Assembly (NCBI GenBank): GCA_002472565.1
Contig: DKSK01000011.1
Coordinates: forward strand, 84,095-148,094
Reading direction: 5' to 3'
DNA length: 64,000 nt
Source: Bacteroidales bacterium UBA7258
Lineage (GTDB): Bacteria > Bacteroidota > Bacteroidia > Bacteroidales > UBA932
In this document: positions 25,895 through 34,396 of the stretch, in pieces
Numbering within the stretch: the first letter of the stretch is position 1
How the letters are laid out: each line of letters begins with the position of its first letter
Made by a program: the position numbers and the translations under genes
Notes under the pieces: model-generated
What the model was told of the DNA's origin: nothing
Databases searched by the model: none
The model's input: only the letters and a program-made list of their open reading frames with translations

Positions 25895-27177
25895 TTCTTA
25901 AGCTTTCGCATCAGCCCCTTGAAGAAGCTGAATTTGTAGATGAAGACTATTATCGCCAGACCGGAGAGGAAGATTAGGTAACTGCATACTACGGCCCAGG
26001 CGGCTCCGGATGCTCCCCATCTCCCTATCATATAGGAATATAGCCATATGCACACGAGGCTTCCGATAACTTTGTTGAGGAAGGTGATTTTTGTCATGCC
26101 GGCCGCCTCGACAACTTGCGAGCAGGCGTAGAAGATGCATGAAGAAATTGCCGAGAGGGACAGGATTTTCACGTAGGGCAGAGAAGCGTCGTACCTTCCT
26201 GCGGTGAGCAGATGGACGAGAATCGGCGAGAAAAGCAGGAAGACGGTGGCGATGACCGAGACCACGGCGGCCTGGAGGCCGATGAATTTTACGCAGGTTC
26301 CGAATTTCCCTTCGCTCACTGATTTGAATATGTCAGGAGAGAAGGTGTCGCTGATTGCGTTCGAGAAGATGTTGAGGTAGCGGGCGAAAGAGTAGCCGAC
26401 TGAATAGATTCCGAGCACTTCGATCGCCACGGTCTCTTCCAGGCAGACCTTGTCATAACCCTTGGAAAAGAATTCCAGCATGGCGGAAGCCACCAGAGGG
26501 GTGCAGAAGGTCAGCATGGCCTTGAAGTCGGACTTGCTTACTTTTATGGAAAGGTATTTTCTCTGGTCTTTGAAGACCAGAATGAACATCAGCATCGGCC
26601 CTATGAGAGAGCCCAGCATCCTTCCGAGGGCGCCCATTTTGAAGAGGGCGACGAAGACCAGGGCCGTGCCGGTGGTGAAGGCCATGTTGACGATGTTCAG
26701 CTTGAGGTAGGCCTTGCTCTGCCTCTGCATCTTCAGGTCGACGCAGCGGAGACTGTAGAAATTGATGAACCAGCATGGCAGGACGGCCAGGATGCCATAT
26801 GGGAGGAAGGGCAGGTCGGAGTTGTCGTTGAAACGAGTGTAGACGGCCAGGACGGCTATGGCCATGGCCATGAGAATCAAGGAGAAATAGAGAAAGGTCT
26901 TCGTCATCATGGCCCTTAGCCTGTCTCTTCCAGCCTCGTCAGTTCTGAAGAACATCCTCTGGTAGTAGTGGAGGCTCATGAATATGACGAAAGGGGAGAT
27001 GAGGTAGTTGAAAGATGTGTAATAGCCTATGATGGCGTAGTCTTTCGGGGAGAGGAATTTTGCGAAGACCGGGTTGGCCAACACCGTCACTATCATCGGT
27101 ATCAGCGAGGCCCCGAAATAGTCCGCCATGTTTTTCATGTACGGCTTGTATTTGTCTATCAGTTCCCTGGCTCTCAA
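25891..27177 (-). CDS. polysaccharide flippase (Wzx/MATE-like)
   Basis: A 428-residue integral membrane protein with 12-14 hydrophobic segments, of the polysaccharide biosynthesis/oligosaccharide flippase family. It probably moves lipid-linked glycan units across the inner membrane. Characteristic are the early VFAKFLSPKDYAIIGYYTSF segment, LKMQRQSKAYLKLNIVNMAF and YSVGYSFARYLNIFSNAISD. The frame opens with TTG at 27177; the first ATG is at 27138. I keep 27177 because the intervening RARELIDKYKPYMKN helix looks real, but the start is uncertain. A TAAATTTG box lies at 27204-27197 on the minus strand. The downstream glycosyltransferase is translationally coupled. Confidence 0.85.
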   Translation of the reverse strand: MRARELIDKYKPYMKNMADYFGASLIPMIVTVLANPVFAKFLSPKDYAIIGYYTSFNYLISPFVIFMSLHYYQRMFFRTDEAGRDRLRAMMTKTFLYFSLILMAMAIAVLAVYTRFNDNSDLPFLPYGILAVLPCWFINFYSLRCVDLKMQRQSKAYLKLNIVNMAFTTGTALVFVALFKMGALGRMLGSLIGPMLMFILVFKDQRKYLSIKVSKSDFKAMLTFCTPLVASAMLEFFSKGYDKVCLEETVAIEVLGIYSVGYSFARYLNIFSNAISDTFSPDIFKSVSEGKFGTCVKFIGLQAAVVSVIATVFLLFSPILVHLLTAGRYDASLPYVKILSLSAISSCIFYACSQVVEAAGMTKITFLNKVIGSLVCIWLYSYMIGRWGASGAAWAVVCSYLIFLSGLAIIVFIYKFSFFKGLMRKLKK

Positions 27178-27274
27178 TTTTCTTCCCTTTGGCCGTCAAA
27201 TTTACCACAATTTCCCCGATGAAAAGACTATTCCGCCGGATTTTGAGTAATTTTACGCAAATAATGACTTTGAC

Positions 27275-28441
27275 ATGAGGATTCTGGCCATAGCGGACGA
27301 CATAGGAGTAACGGCGCCTGGAATCGTGGCGGAGAGGCTGCTCTGCGCCATGCAGGAAAAATGCGAGGTGGAGGTCGTGACCTGTGAATACTCTCGCTCT
27401 CAAACTCTTCCGCAAATCCGCAACGTCCATGTCTCCGGCCAGGTCTTCGGCAATCTGAAGATCCGCCGCAGAGCAGTTCAGTGGTCGATCAGCCTCTTTT
27501 CGCGGAATCCTTTCGACCAAATGCGCAGGTGTAGTCTCCTCCGCGGACTGGAAGGCGGCTATGACGTCATCCTTGGCTTCTGCTACGGCTATTATCTCCT
27601 AGGCCTGAGCCTCGGTACTTATGCGAAAAAGGTCTTCGGAGCCCCTCTGGCGGAATATTTCATAGATGCCATCCCTTCTCCTCTTGGCTGGATTCCGGAC
27701 GGAAGGTATAGAAAATCCATGGGGAAAATGGTCGCGCGGGGGCTCTCTCAGGCCGATGGCCTTCTTTCCTCCAATGCGAAAATGCTTGGGTATCAGCGCG
27801 GCTTCGCCCCTGCCGGTCTTCCTTCGGACTATATCTATACTCCCTGCCTCGGGGACAAGGTGGTCCGCTACCCTCGCGAGGGGGCGGATGGAAAATTCAT
27901 CTTCCTCTTCACTGGTTCTGTCTACGGTCCCCGCAGGCTTAACTATCTTTTCGGAGCTTTCCGCAAACTGCTTCAAGAAAGGCCTGACTGCGAAATCCGC
28001 TTCGTCGGTACTCATGACATAGAGGCCCGCCTGGATGAACTTGAGCCGGAAGTCCGCGCCAAAGTCAAAGTTTTCCCCAGAACCGGTGACCTCACCCCTT
28101 ATTATATGGCGTCGGGGGCCTTGCTGGACATTGATGCCGATCTCCCGGACGATGTCTTCCTCTCGTCTAAAATCACGAATTATATCCTGGTAGACAGACC
28201 GATAATCTCCGAAACAGGCCCGCATTCGGAGTCCCGCCGCCTTTTCGCCGGTCTGGACTCTGTGAGAGAGTGCGGACATTCTTCTGAAGAATTGTTTTCC
28301 GCAATGAAAGCCGTCTGCGACCGTACTGAACCCTACGACTATTCGGAGCGGGAAGCCCTCGCAAGGCTTCTCTCGCTGGATGTGAACTCGGAAAAGCTGC
28401 TGGCTTTTCTCTGCCGCTTAGCGGGGAAAACCCACGTCTGA
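27275..28441 (+). CDS. glycosyltransferase, GT4-like
   Basis: A 388-residue cytosolic or membrane-peripheral glycosyltransferase. The N-terminus (MRILAIADDIGVTAPGIVAERLL) is a Rossmann start with a donor/acceptor glycine loop; the C-terminal half has FIFLFTGSVYGPRRLNYLFGAF (about 208-229), IRFVGTHDIEARLDEL, and a degenerate donor-site region ending SSKITNYILVDRPIISETG. It diverges from typical GT4 proteins, lacking a clean E-x7-E, so catalytic class is less certain. It is divergent from the flippase and belongs to the same surface-glycan block. Confidence 0.7.
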   Translation: MRILAIADDIGVTAPGIVAERLLCAMQEKCEVEVVTCEYSRSQTLPQIRNVHVSGQVFGNLKIRRRAVQWSISLFSRNPFDQMRRCSLLRGLEGGYDVILGFCYGYYLLGLSLGTYAKKVFGAPLAEYFIDAIPSPLGWIPDGRYRKSMGKMVARGLSQADGLLSSNAKMLGYQRGFAPAGLPSDYIYTPCLGDKVVRYPREGADGKFIFLFTGSVYGPRRLNYLFGAFRKLLQERPDCEIRFVGTHDIEARLDELEPEVRAKVKVFPRTGDLTPYYMASGALLDIDADLPDDVFLSSKITNYILVDRPIISETGPHSESRRLFAGLDSVRECGHSSEELFSAMKAVCDRTEPYDYSEREALARLLSLDVNSEKLLAFLCRLAGKTHV

Positions 28442-28456
28442 GACCGCGCCCGCCGC

Positions 28457-29641
28457 TTATTTAGCCGTCTCAAGGATGATTTTCCGTTCCTGAGCGGCGG
28501 CCTCCTCCAGGCTGAAGTCCAGAAGCGGAGACTCTGGCCGCGGCTTGTTGAGGTAGGAAACAGCCCGCTCTGCAAAGCGCACGATGAAGTCCGCGCCTTC
28601 AGGAACGAGATCCTCTTCGCGCAGCACCTCCTTCATCCCGCCGACCTTGGAGGCGACGACATTCGCCCCACAGGCCAGGGCTTCCACTGGAACCAGCCCG
28701 AAACCCTCGTTCTTGCTCGGCATGACCACGAGATCTATGCAGTTGTACAGGTCCGGCATCGCCCCGGCGGCCTGATTCCCCCAGAATCTGCACTCAAGCC
28801 CCTCGGCCTTCATTCCTGCTTCGACCTCGCCCCTGAGCTTGCCATCGCCTATCACCCAGAAACATAGCGGGGAAGGGCGGCGTTTCTGGATAGTGGCGAA
28901 AAGTTCCGGCAGAAGCCCGGCGTTCTTTACTGGTACCAGATTGCCGACGAAGGCGGTCACCTTTTTCCCTTCGACCCCCTTCTCTCTCCTCAGCTTCGCC
29001 CTCTGGGCATCTCCGTAGCGGCGGAATACCTCTCTGTCGACCCCGAGGTAGACTATTGACTTTTCCGGCCCGCGCAAGATTTCTTCGGACTTGTCGAGCA
29101 GCTGGCGGCTCACGAAAATGTTCTTGTCTGCTCCTGCCATGACTTTTCTCGTAAGCCTCATGCAGGCCGCTATTTTCCATGGGTGGCTGTGGATGTCGGA
29201 GCCATGCCAGGTCACGATGAAAGGTACTCCATGGCGCCTTTTCACCCTGAGTCCTAGCATCCCCGGAATCAGCGACTGACAGGAAAGGAGGTCGAAATCC
29301 TTGAAGATGTCGGTGTACATCCCTATGAGATAGTCAGTTATCGCCATGCTGAGATGCAGCTTATAGTAGAGCAGATTGTCCGTCAGGGAGAAGGGGTACC
29401 AGAGAATTCTCACCTTCATCCCCTCGAAGGAGGCGGAATCTTCTCCGAGCCTAGGCGCAGGGGGCATGCCCAGGACCTTTCTCGCGAGGGAGGCCGGCAG
29501 GGTGTCGAAGGCCGTGAGGCAGAAGACTTCTACCTCGAGATCGGGGCTGGCGGAAAGAGCTTTGGCCATGCCAAGGCTGGCGTTCATGTAGCCCTTCCGG
29601 TCGGAGAGATCTCCGTATATTATTATTGCTATTCTCTTCAT
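28457..29641 (-). CDS. glycosyltransferase family 4
   Basis: A 394-residue GT4 enzyme. The open frame continues far upstream to 30520, but that part is antisense to the next gene; the ATG at 29641 starts a proper Rossmann N-terminus (MKRIAIIIYGDLSDRKGYMN). Visible features: FIVTWHGSDIHSHPWKIAA (about 122-140), KNIFVSRQLLDKSEEIL, VTAFVGNLVPVKNAGLLPEL (about 219-238), FWVIGDGKLRGEVEAGM, and the donor motif NEGFGLVPVEALACGANVVA (about 308-327) with both Glu residues. Probably builds a surface glycan. It faces the glycosyltransferase at 27275 tail to tail and shares a divergent promoter region with that at 29720. Confidence 0.9.
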   Translation of the reverse strand: MKRIAIIIYGDLSDRKGYMNASLGMAKALSASPDLEVEVFCLTAFDTLPASLARKVLGMPPAPRLGEDSASFEGMKVRILWYPFSLTDNLLYYKLHLSMAITDYLIGMYTDIFKDFDLLSCQSLIPGMLGLRVKRRHGVPFIVTWHGSDIHSHPWKIAACMRLTRKVMAGADKNIFVSRQLLDKSEEILRGPEKSIVYLGVDREVFRRYGDAQRAKLRREKGVEGKKVTAFVGNLVPVKNAGLLPELFATIQKRRPSPLCFWVIGDGKLRGEVEAGMKAEGLECRFWGNQAAGAMPDLYNCIDLVVMPSKNEGFGLVPVEALACGANVVASKVGGMKEVLREEDLVPEGADFIVRFAERAVSYLNKPRPESPLLDFSLEEAAAQERKIILETAK

Positions 29642-29651
29642 GATATCTATA

Positions 29652-29681
29652 CAAATGTAGTAAATTATATTGCTATATTTG
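29652..29681. promoter_or_regulatory. divergent -7 boxes between two glycosyltransferase genes
   Basis: CAAATGTA at 29652-29659 (minus strand TACATTTG) points to the gene starting at 29641; TATATTTG at 29674-29681 points to the gene at 29720. Neither has a clear -33 element. The surrounding gap is A/T-rich. Confidence 0.5.
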
Positions 29682-29719
29682 AAGATAGAAACGAAGTGGA
29701 ATAAAGAAAAAGTGGGTAC

Positions 29720-30979
29720 ATGGAAAAGAAGAAAAGGCTTCTGCAGATAAATGTGACGGCCAATTGGGGCTCGACCGGCCGTATAGCCGAAGAAATAGGC
29801 CGTCTTGCCCTGGCCCAGGGCTGGGAAAGCTGGATTGCGTGCAGGGACGGAGCCTTCGGAGAACAGGCAGGGGGAGGCCCCGCGCCGAGCGCCTCCACCC
29901 TCATCAGGGTCGGAGGCAAGCTCTCTCACAGCCTCCACTACCGTCTGGGACGCATCTTCGACTGCGAAGGCCTCTGCTCCAGGCTTGCCACCCACTCCCT
30001 CGTCCGGAAAATCAAGGCGATCGGCCCGGATATCGTCCAGATCCATAATATTCATGGGGCATGGATAAATTATCCCATCCTTTTCCATTACCTCAAGAAG
30101 TCCGGCATTCCCGTCGTCTGGACCTTCCATGACTGCTGGCCCTTCACAGGCCATTGCGCCCATTTTGACGGTATAGGCTGTGGCAGATGGAAGGTATATT
30201 GCCATGACTGTCCTAACCTCGGCGGCTATCCACGGACCAGATTTGACGGATCGCTGCGGAACTTTCTGAAGAAGGAAAAGGCCTACGGCTCCATGGACAA
30301 TCTCTTCATAGTGAGCGTATCGCGATGGCTGGAGGGCTTCATCGAAGACTCCTTTCTCGACGGGCATGGCCATATGACCATCCATAACGGGATTGACCTG
30401 AAAGATTTCACTCCTCTTCCCTTGCGGCTTTTCGGCCAGGAAAAACCGGTAGTTCTGGGAGTGGCTTCGGTGTGGGATGAGAAGAAGGGACTCTCCGACC
30501 TCTCCGCCCTGAGCCATCATGAAGACATAAAGGTCGTGGCCGTCGGCGTGTCCGAAGAGCTGCGGAAGAATCTTCCATCCAGCCTCATCTGCCTTCCGAG
30601 AACGACCGGAAAGAGGGAACTTGCCGAAATCTATTCTTCGGCCGATGTCTTCGTGAATCCTACTTATGAGGACAACTTCCCGACCGTGAACATTGAAGCG
30701 CTCGCCTGCGGAACCCCCGTCGTGACCTATAGGACCGGTGGAAGCCCGGAAGCCTTGACTCCCGAAACGGGAAAGGTGGTGGAGAAGGGCGATGTGGAAG
30801 GTCTCTATGCGGCTGTCATCTCTCTGACGGGCCGTCCTGGAGTGGAAAGGAAGCTTCAGAGGGATAAGTGCGCGGCAAGAGGCAGACTCTTCGGAGCAGG
30901 GGAGAGGTTCCGTGAATATTTGAATCTTTACGCCTCTCTCATGGGAGGCCGGAAGGTGGAGACTTCCTCCGAGCCTTAG
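29720..30979 (+). CDS. glycosyltransferase family 4
   Basis: A 419-residue GT4 enzyme. N-terminus LLQINVTANWGSTGRIAEEI (about 7-26) forms the first glycine loop; IVQIHNIHGAWINYPILFHYL and VVWTFHDCWPFTGHCAHFDG (about 136-155) are followed by a Cys-rich stretch (GCGRWKVYCHDCPNLGGYP) seen in a subgroup of putative colanic-acid-type transferases. The donor domain contains VLGVASVWDEKKGL and EDNFPTVNIEALACGTPVVT (about 315-334) with the conserved Glu pair. Likely role in capsule, O-antigen or exopolysaccharide assembly with its neighbours. Confidence 0.9.
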   Translation: MEKKKRLLQINVTANWGSTGRIAEEIGRLALAQGWESWIACRDGAFGEQAGGGPAPSASTLIRVGGKLSHSLHYRLGRIFDCEGLCSRLATHSLVRKIKAIGPDIVQIHNIHGAWINYPILFHYLKKSGIPVVWTFHDCWPFTGHCAHFDGIGCGRWKVYCHDCPNLGGYPRTRFDGSLRNFLKKEKAYGSMDNLFIVSVSRWLEGFIEDSFLDGHGHMTIHNGIDLKDFTPLPLRLFGQEKPVVLGVASVWDEKKGLSDLSALSHHEDIKVVAVGVSEELRKNLPSSLICLPRTTGKRELAEIYSSADVFVNPTYEDNFPTVNIEALACGTPVVTYRTGGSPEALTPETGKVVEKGDVEGLYAAVISLTGRPGVERKLQRDKCAARGRLFGAGERFREYLNLYASLMGGRKVETSSEP

Positions 30980-31000
30980 ATATAACGCCTTGTCCTGACT

Positions 31001-32038
31001 TCAGACATTGTAGACGTTGGCCGATTCCTCGAGAGGGGTGTCTCCCCAGCGGTCTGCGATGTAGTCCAGCGTCTTCACCACTTCGTCCGGATCCTGCGTG
31101 GTTACCAGCTTGATCCTGGTGTCCTTGAAATCAGGCAGTCCCTTGAAATAGCAGCTGAGGTGGCGCCTCATCTCATAGACACCCCTCGTCCGCCCCTTGT
31201 ATTGGAGCGAAAGCGCGAAATGGCGTTTTGCGAGCTTGACCCTTTCCCGGACCGGCAGCGGAGGCAGAAGCTCCCCTTTGTCCAGGAAGCTCCTCATCTC
31301 CATGAAGATCCAAGGATGGCCGAATGAGGCCCTTCCCACCATGATTCCGTCCACCCCATATCTGTCGAAGGCCTCCCTGGCCTTCTGCGGCGTCGTGATG
31401 TCTCCGTTCCCGATGATAGGAATCTTCATGCGTGGATTGGCCTTGACTTCTCCTATCAGGCTCCAATCCGCCTCTCCCCTGTACATCTGGCAACGTGTCC
31501 TTCCATGGATTGTCAGGGCCTTTATCCCGACATCCTGAAGCCTTTCCGCAAGGGAAACGATGATTTTGCTCTCCTCGTCCCAGCCCAGCCTCGTCTTCAC
31601 GGTGACAGGCTTGCGCACGGCCTCGACTATGCGGGAAGTGATCATGACCATCTTGTCCGGATCCTTCATCATCCCCGAGCCGGCCCCTCTGTTGGCGATT
31701 TTGGTGACCGGGCAGCCGAAATTAATGTCGATGAGGTCGCAGCCGTAGCCCCCGGCGATTTCGTCGGCGTGGTCGGCCATTTCTGCCGCCTTCACCATGG
31801 CGTCAGGATCGCTGCCATAGATCTGGATGCCTATGGGCGCCTCTCTTTCCTCGGTCTTCATTTTGGCTATGGCGCTCTCGGCGTCTCGGATGAGCCCGTC
31901 GGAGGAGACGAACTCGGTGTAGACGGCGCTCGCCCCGCATTCCTTGCAGATGAGCCTGAAGGAAGGGTCCGTCACGTCCTCCATAGGGGCGAGAAGGACC
32001 GGCATCTGCCCGAGGTCTATGTCTTCTCCGATTTTCAT
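31001..32038 (-). CDS. dusB: tRNA-dihydrouridine synthase, DusB type
   Basis: A 345-residue FMN enzyme reducing specific uridines in the tRNA D-loop. I use ATG 32038; the longer frame to 32092 overlaps the promoter. Visible: LLAPMEDVTDPSFRLICKEC (about 14-33), EFVSSDGLI, IDINFGCPVTKIANRGAGSG (about 106-125) with the catalytic Cys, VTVKTRLGWD, LTIHGRTRCQMYRGEADW (about 175-192), and IIGNGDITTPQKAREAFD. Length is normal for bacterial Dus proteins. Confidence 0.93.
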   Translation of the reverse strand: MKIGEDIDLGQMPVLLAPMEDVTDPSFRLICKECGASAVYTEFVSSDGLIRDAESAIAKMKTEEREAPIGIQIYGSDPDAMVKAAEMADHADEIAGGYGCDLIDINFGCPVTKIANRGAGSGMMKDPDKMVMITSRIVEAVRKPVTVKTRLGWDEESKIIVSLAERLQDVGIKALTIHGRTRCQMYRGEADWSLIGEVKANPRMKIPIIGNGDITTPQKAREAFDRYGVDGIMVGRASFGHPWIFMEMRSFLDKGELLPPLPVRERVKLAKRHFALSLQYKGRTRGVYEMRRHLSCYFKGLPDFKDTRIKLVTTQDPDEVVKTLDYIADRWGDTPLEESANVYNV

Positions 32039-32089
32039 TGAAGCCTGATTTCCGATATTGATTGCAGCCGACGCTATGGTCGGAAAGTG

Positions 32090-32137
32090 CAAATTTAAGG
32101 ATTCGGGCTCAGATTTTGCAGCTTTTTCCTATATTTG
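32090..32137. promoter_or_regulatory. divergent -7 boxes for dusB and pfkA
   Basis: CAAATTTA at 32090-32097 reads TAAATTTG toward dusB, giving a leader of about 45 bases. TATATTTG at 32130-32137 faces pfkA, about 18 bases before its ATG. No good -33 match was seen for either. Confidence 0.55.
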
Positions 32138-32155
32138 AACAAATATTTTAATTCT

Positions 32156-33148
32156 ATGGGGAAGTCTATAAAGACAGTTGCGGTTCTGACTTCCGGAGGC
32201 GATGCCCCTGGAATGAACGCCTGCATAAGGGCGGTCACCAGAACTGCCATATATAACAGCATGAAGGTCTACGGGATCTACAGAGGTTTCGAAGGCTTGA
32301 TGAGCGGAGAATTCAAGGAGCTGACCACTGAGAGCGTGAGCAACGTCATCCAGAGGGGAGGTACCATCCTGAAGACGGCCCGCAGCGCGGAATTCATGAC
32401 GCCGGAAGGCCATAAGAAGGCCCATGACAACTTGCTCAAGTACGGGGTCGACGCCCTTATCATCATCGGCGGCAACGGTTCGCTGACGGGAGCTCACGAG
32501 CTGGCTATGGAATATGATGACATCCCTGTCATCGGCCTGCCGGGTACCATTGACAATGACCTTTACGGCACCGATTATACCATCGGCTATGACACGGCGC
32601 TCAATACCATCGTCGAGTGCGTGGACAAGATTCGTGACACTGCCAATTCGCATGACCGCATCTTCTTCGTCGAAGTCATGGGACGTGACGCCGGCTTCCT
32701 CGCCCAGAACAGCGCTATCGCCGCGGGGGCTGAGGCTGCCATCATCCCGGAGGACCAGACCGATGTCGACCAGCTGGCCCAGTTCATCGGCAGAGGAGTC
32801 CGCAAGAGCAAGAATTCCTCTATAGTCCTGGTTTCAGAGGCCAAGAAAGACGGCCACGGCGGCGCCATGTATTATGCCGAAAGAATGCGCAAGGAGTATC
32901 CGGCCTATGATGTCCGTGTCACAATTCTCGGCCATCTCCAGAGAGGCGGCACCCCGAGCGCCTACGACAGGATCCTGGCCAGCCGTCTCGGCTATGCCAG
33001 CATAGAGGCTCTCAAGGAGGGCCAGCGTAACGTGATGATCGGCATCCAGGACGGAGAAATCGCCTACGTGCCTATCGACCGGGCTGTAAAGCGCGACAAG
33101 CCGATCGACCGCGAACTGATCGACGTCCTCTCCGTGCTTTCGATCTAG
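32156..33148 (+). CDS. pfkA: ATP-dependent 6-phosphofructokinase
   Basis: A 330-residue glycolytic enzyme making fructose 1,6-bisphosphate. Start chosen at ATG 32156 (MGKSIKTVAVLTSGGDAPGM); the frame's TTG at 32135 lies in the promoter region. ATP site TSGGDAPGMNACIRA (about 12-26), GNGSLTGA (about 109), catalytic PGTIDNDLYGTDYTIGYDTA (about 131-150), EVMGRDAGFLA (about 178-188) and HLQRGGTPSAYDRILA (about 261-276) are all present. Gly at position 111 of the GNGS loop fits ATP rather than pyrophosphate use. It could take fructose 6-phosphate made by the sugar locus. Confidence 0.95.
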   Translation: MGKSIKTVAVLTSGGDAPGMNACIRAVTRTAIYNSMKVYGIYRGFEGLMSGEFKELTTESVSNVIQRGGTILKTARSAEFMTPEGHKKAHDNLLKYGVDALIIIGGNGSLTGAHELAMEYDDIPVIGLPGTIDNDLYGTDYTIGYDTALNTIVECVDKIRDTANSHDRIFFVEVMGRDAGFLAQNSAIAAGAEAAIIPEDQTDVDQLAQFIGRGVRKSKNSSIVLVSEAKKDGHGGAMYYAERMRKEYPAYDVRVTILGHLQRGGTPSAYDRILASRLGYASIEALKEGQRNVMIGIQDGEIAYVPIDRAVKRDKPIDRELIDVLSVLSI

Positions 33149-33227
33149 ATTGCGGGCCGCCGTTTCCCTTTCTGAAGCTCAGTTCCCGAGCCTCTTCCGT
33201 CCGGATTCGCTTCAGATTGATGAAGAT

Positions 33228-33259
33228 TTTGTAAAAGCCCGAAAATATTACTAACTTTG
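33228..33259 (+). promoter_or_regulatory. promoter of the rplM-rpsI operon
   Basis: TTTG (33228-33231), a 20-base spacer, then TAACTTTG (33252-33259). A near-ideal Bacteroidota promoter, 60 bases before the rplM start. Confidence 0.8.
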
Positions 33260-33284
33260 CGGTCCCTATAATGTGTAGGGATCG
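33260..33284 (+). ncRNA. 5' leader hairpin before rplM
   Basis: Immediately after the -7 box, 33260-33270 pairs with 33274-33284 (11 bp including two G-U pairs) around an ATG loop, so the transcript would begin with a stable hairpin. Ribosomal-protein leaders upstream of L13 have been reported in Bacteroidia; this may be one, allowing feedback by L13, but I could not check it against a covariance model. Confidence 0.5.
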
Positions 33285-33319
33285 CAATATTATTTGTTAA
33301 ACCATTAAAGATCAAGACA

Positions 33320-33772
33320 GTGGACACACAAAGCTACAAAACAGTCTCCCTGAACAAGGGAACCGTAGAGAAGAAGTGGGTCGTTATTGATGCTACTGGT
33401 TTGGCGCTTGGCCGTCTGGCCTCAAGGGTTGCTCTTGTCCTCCGTGGCAAGACCAAGCCTGGATTCACCCCTAACGTCGACTGCGGCGACAATGTCATCG
33501 TAGTCAACGCCGAAAAGGTGACTCTCGGAGGCAAGAAGATGACCAATCGTGTGTATGTCCGTTACACCGGTCATCCGGGCGGACAGCGCTTCACCACGCC
33601 GGCAGAGATTCTTCGTAAAAGGCCTGCTGAACTTGTAAGGAGGTCCGTTAAGGGGATGCTCCCTAAGACTCGTCTTGGCGACAAGCTCATTAATAACCTG
33701 TATGTTTATGCAGGTCCTGAGCATCCTCACCAGGCGCAGAATCCAACAACCATCACATTAAAAGAAATCTAA
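33320..33772 (+). CDS. rplM: 50S ribosomal protein L13
   Basis: A 150-residue ribosomal protein with a GTG start at 33320. Conserved parts: WVVIDATGLALGRLASRVA (about 14-32), LRGKTKPGFTPNVDCGDNVI, TNRVYVRYTGHPGGQR, RKRPAELVRRSVKGMLPKTRLG (split over about 94-115) and LYVYAGPEHPHQAQNP. It binds 23S rRNA early in assembly and is followed 9 bases later by rpsI, the classical pair. Confidence 0.97.
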   Translation: MDTQSYKTVSLNKGTVEKKWVVIDATGLALGRLASRVALVLRGKTKPGFTPNVDCGDNVIVVNAEKVTLGGKKMTNRVYVRYTGHPGGQRFTTPAEILRKRPAELVRRSVKGMLPKTRLGDKLINNLYVYAGPEHPHQAQNPTTITLKEI

Positions 33773-33781
33773 ACAGAGCAA

Positions 33782-34174
33782 ATGGAAAAAACAGTAAACG
33801 CCCTTGGAAGACGTAAATCAGCTGTGGCTCGTGTTTATGTTGCACCCGGAAAAGGCACTATTACGGTGAATGGAAAGGATGTCAAGGCTTATTTCGCCCA
33901 GGACTCTCTTGTCTACATCACCAACCAGCCTTTCGAGGTGACCGGCACTGCCGGCCAGTTTGATGTCAAGGCTACCATTAACGGAGGCGGAATCAAGGGA
34001 CAGGCCGAAGCCCTCAGGCTCGGCATCGCCCGCGCCCTCAGCGATATGGACCGTGACGCATACCGCGCCGCTCTCAAGTCCGCCGGCTTCCTCACCCGCG
34101 ATTCCCGCGAGGTCGAGCGCAAGAAGCCAGGTCAGCCTGGTGCACGTCGTCGCTTCCAGTTCAGCAAGCGTTAG
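33782..34174 (+). CDS. rpsI: 30S ribosomal protein S9
   Basis: A 130-residue protein of the small subunit whose C-terminal tail reaches the P-site tRNA. Seen: NALGRRKSAVARVYVAPGKG (about 6-25), GGGIKGQAEALRLGIARAL (about 72-90) and the ending RKKPGQPGARRRFQFSKR, which is the canonical S9 tail. The stop codon overlaps a TAGTTTTG sequence (34172-34179) that resembles a -7 box but has no -33 partner. The 222-base gap to rpsB shows no gene. Confidence 0.97.
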   Translation: MEKTVNALGRRKSAVARVYVAPGKGTITVNGKDVKAYFAQDSLVYITNQPFEVTGTAGQFDVKATINGGGIKGQAEALRLGIARALSDMDRDAYRAALKSAGFLTRDSREVERKKPGQPGARRRFQFSKR

Positions 34175-34396
34175 TTTTGCAGAGCTGATTTACATCAAGC
34201 ACAGTCCGGTTCCCAAATTTTCAGACCTGTTGCGCGATGAGAATCTCGCACAGCTACCGGAAAATTGCCGTGACTGCGGAAAATCCGGAAGACCTGCCGC
34301 AAGACAGCTGCTCCCGAATTGAAGTAAAGAGCCCGGAAGGCAACCGTCAGCGGACCTCGAGGGAAAAGTGAAACAACGAAATTTTTATTAAAAGAA

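Noticed and set aside
29642..30520. N-terminal extension of the minus-strand glycosyltransferase frame by 293 residues
   Set aside because: It is antisense to the well-supported glycosyltransferase at 29720-30979, has no family similarity, and the normal Rossmann start is the ATG at 29641.
34172..34396. Separate promoter and leader RNA for rpsB-tsf
   Set aside because: A TAGTTTTG overlaps the rpsI stop but has no -33 partner, and no convincing stem was found in the 222-base gap; not enough to call.
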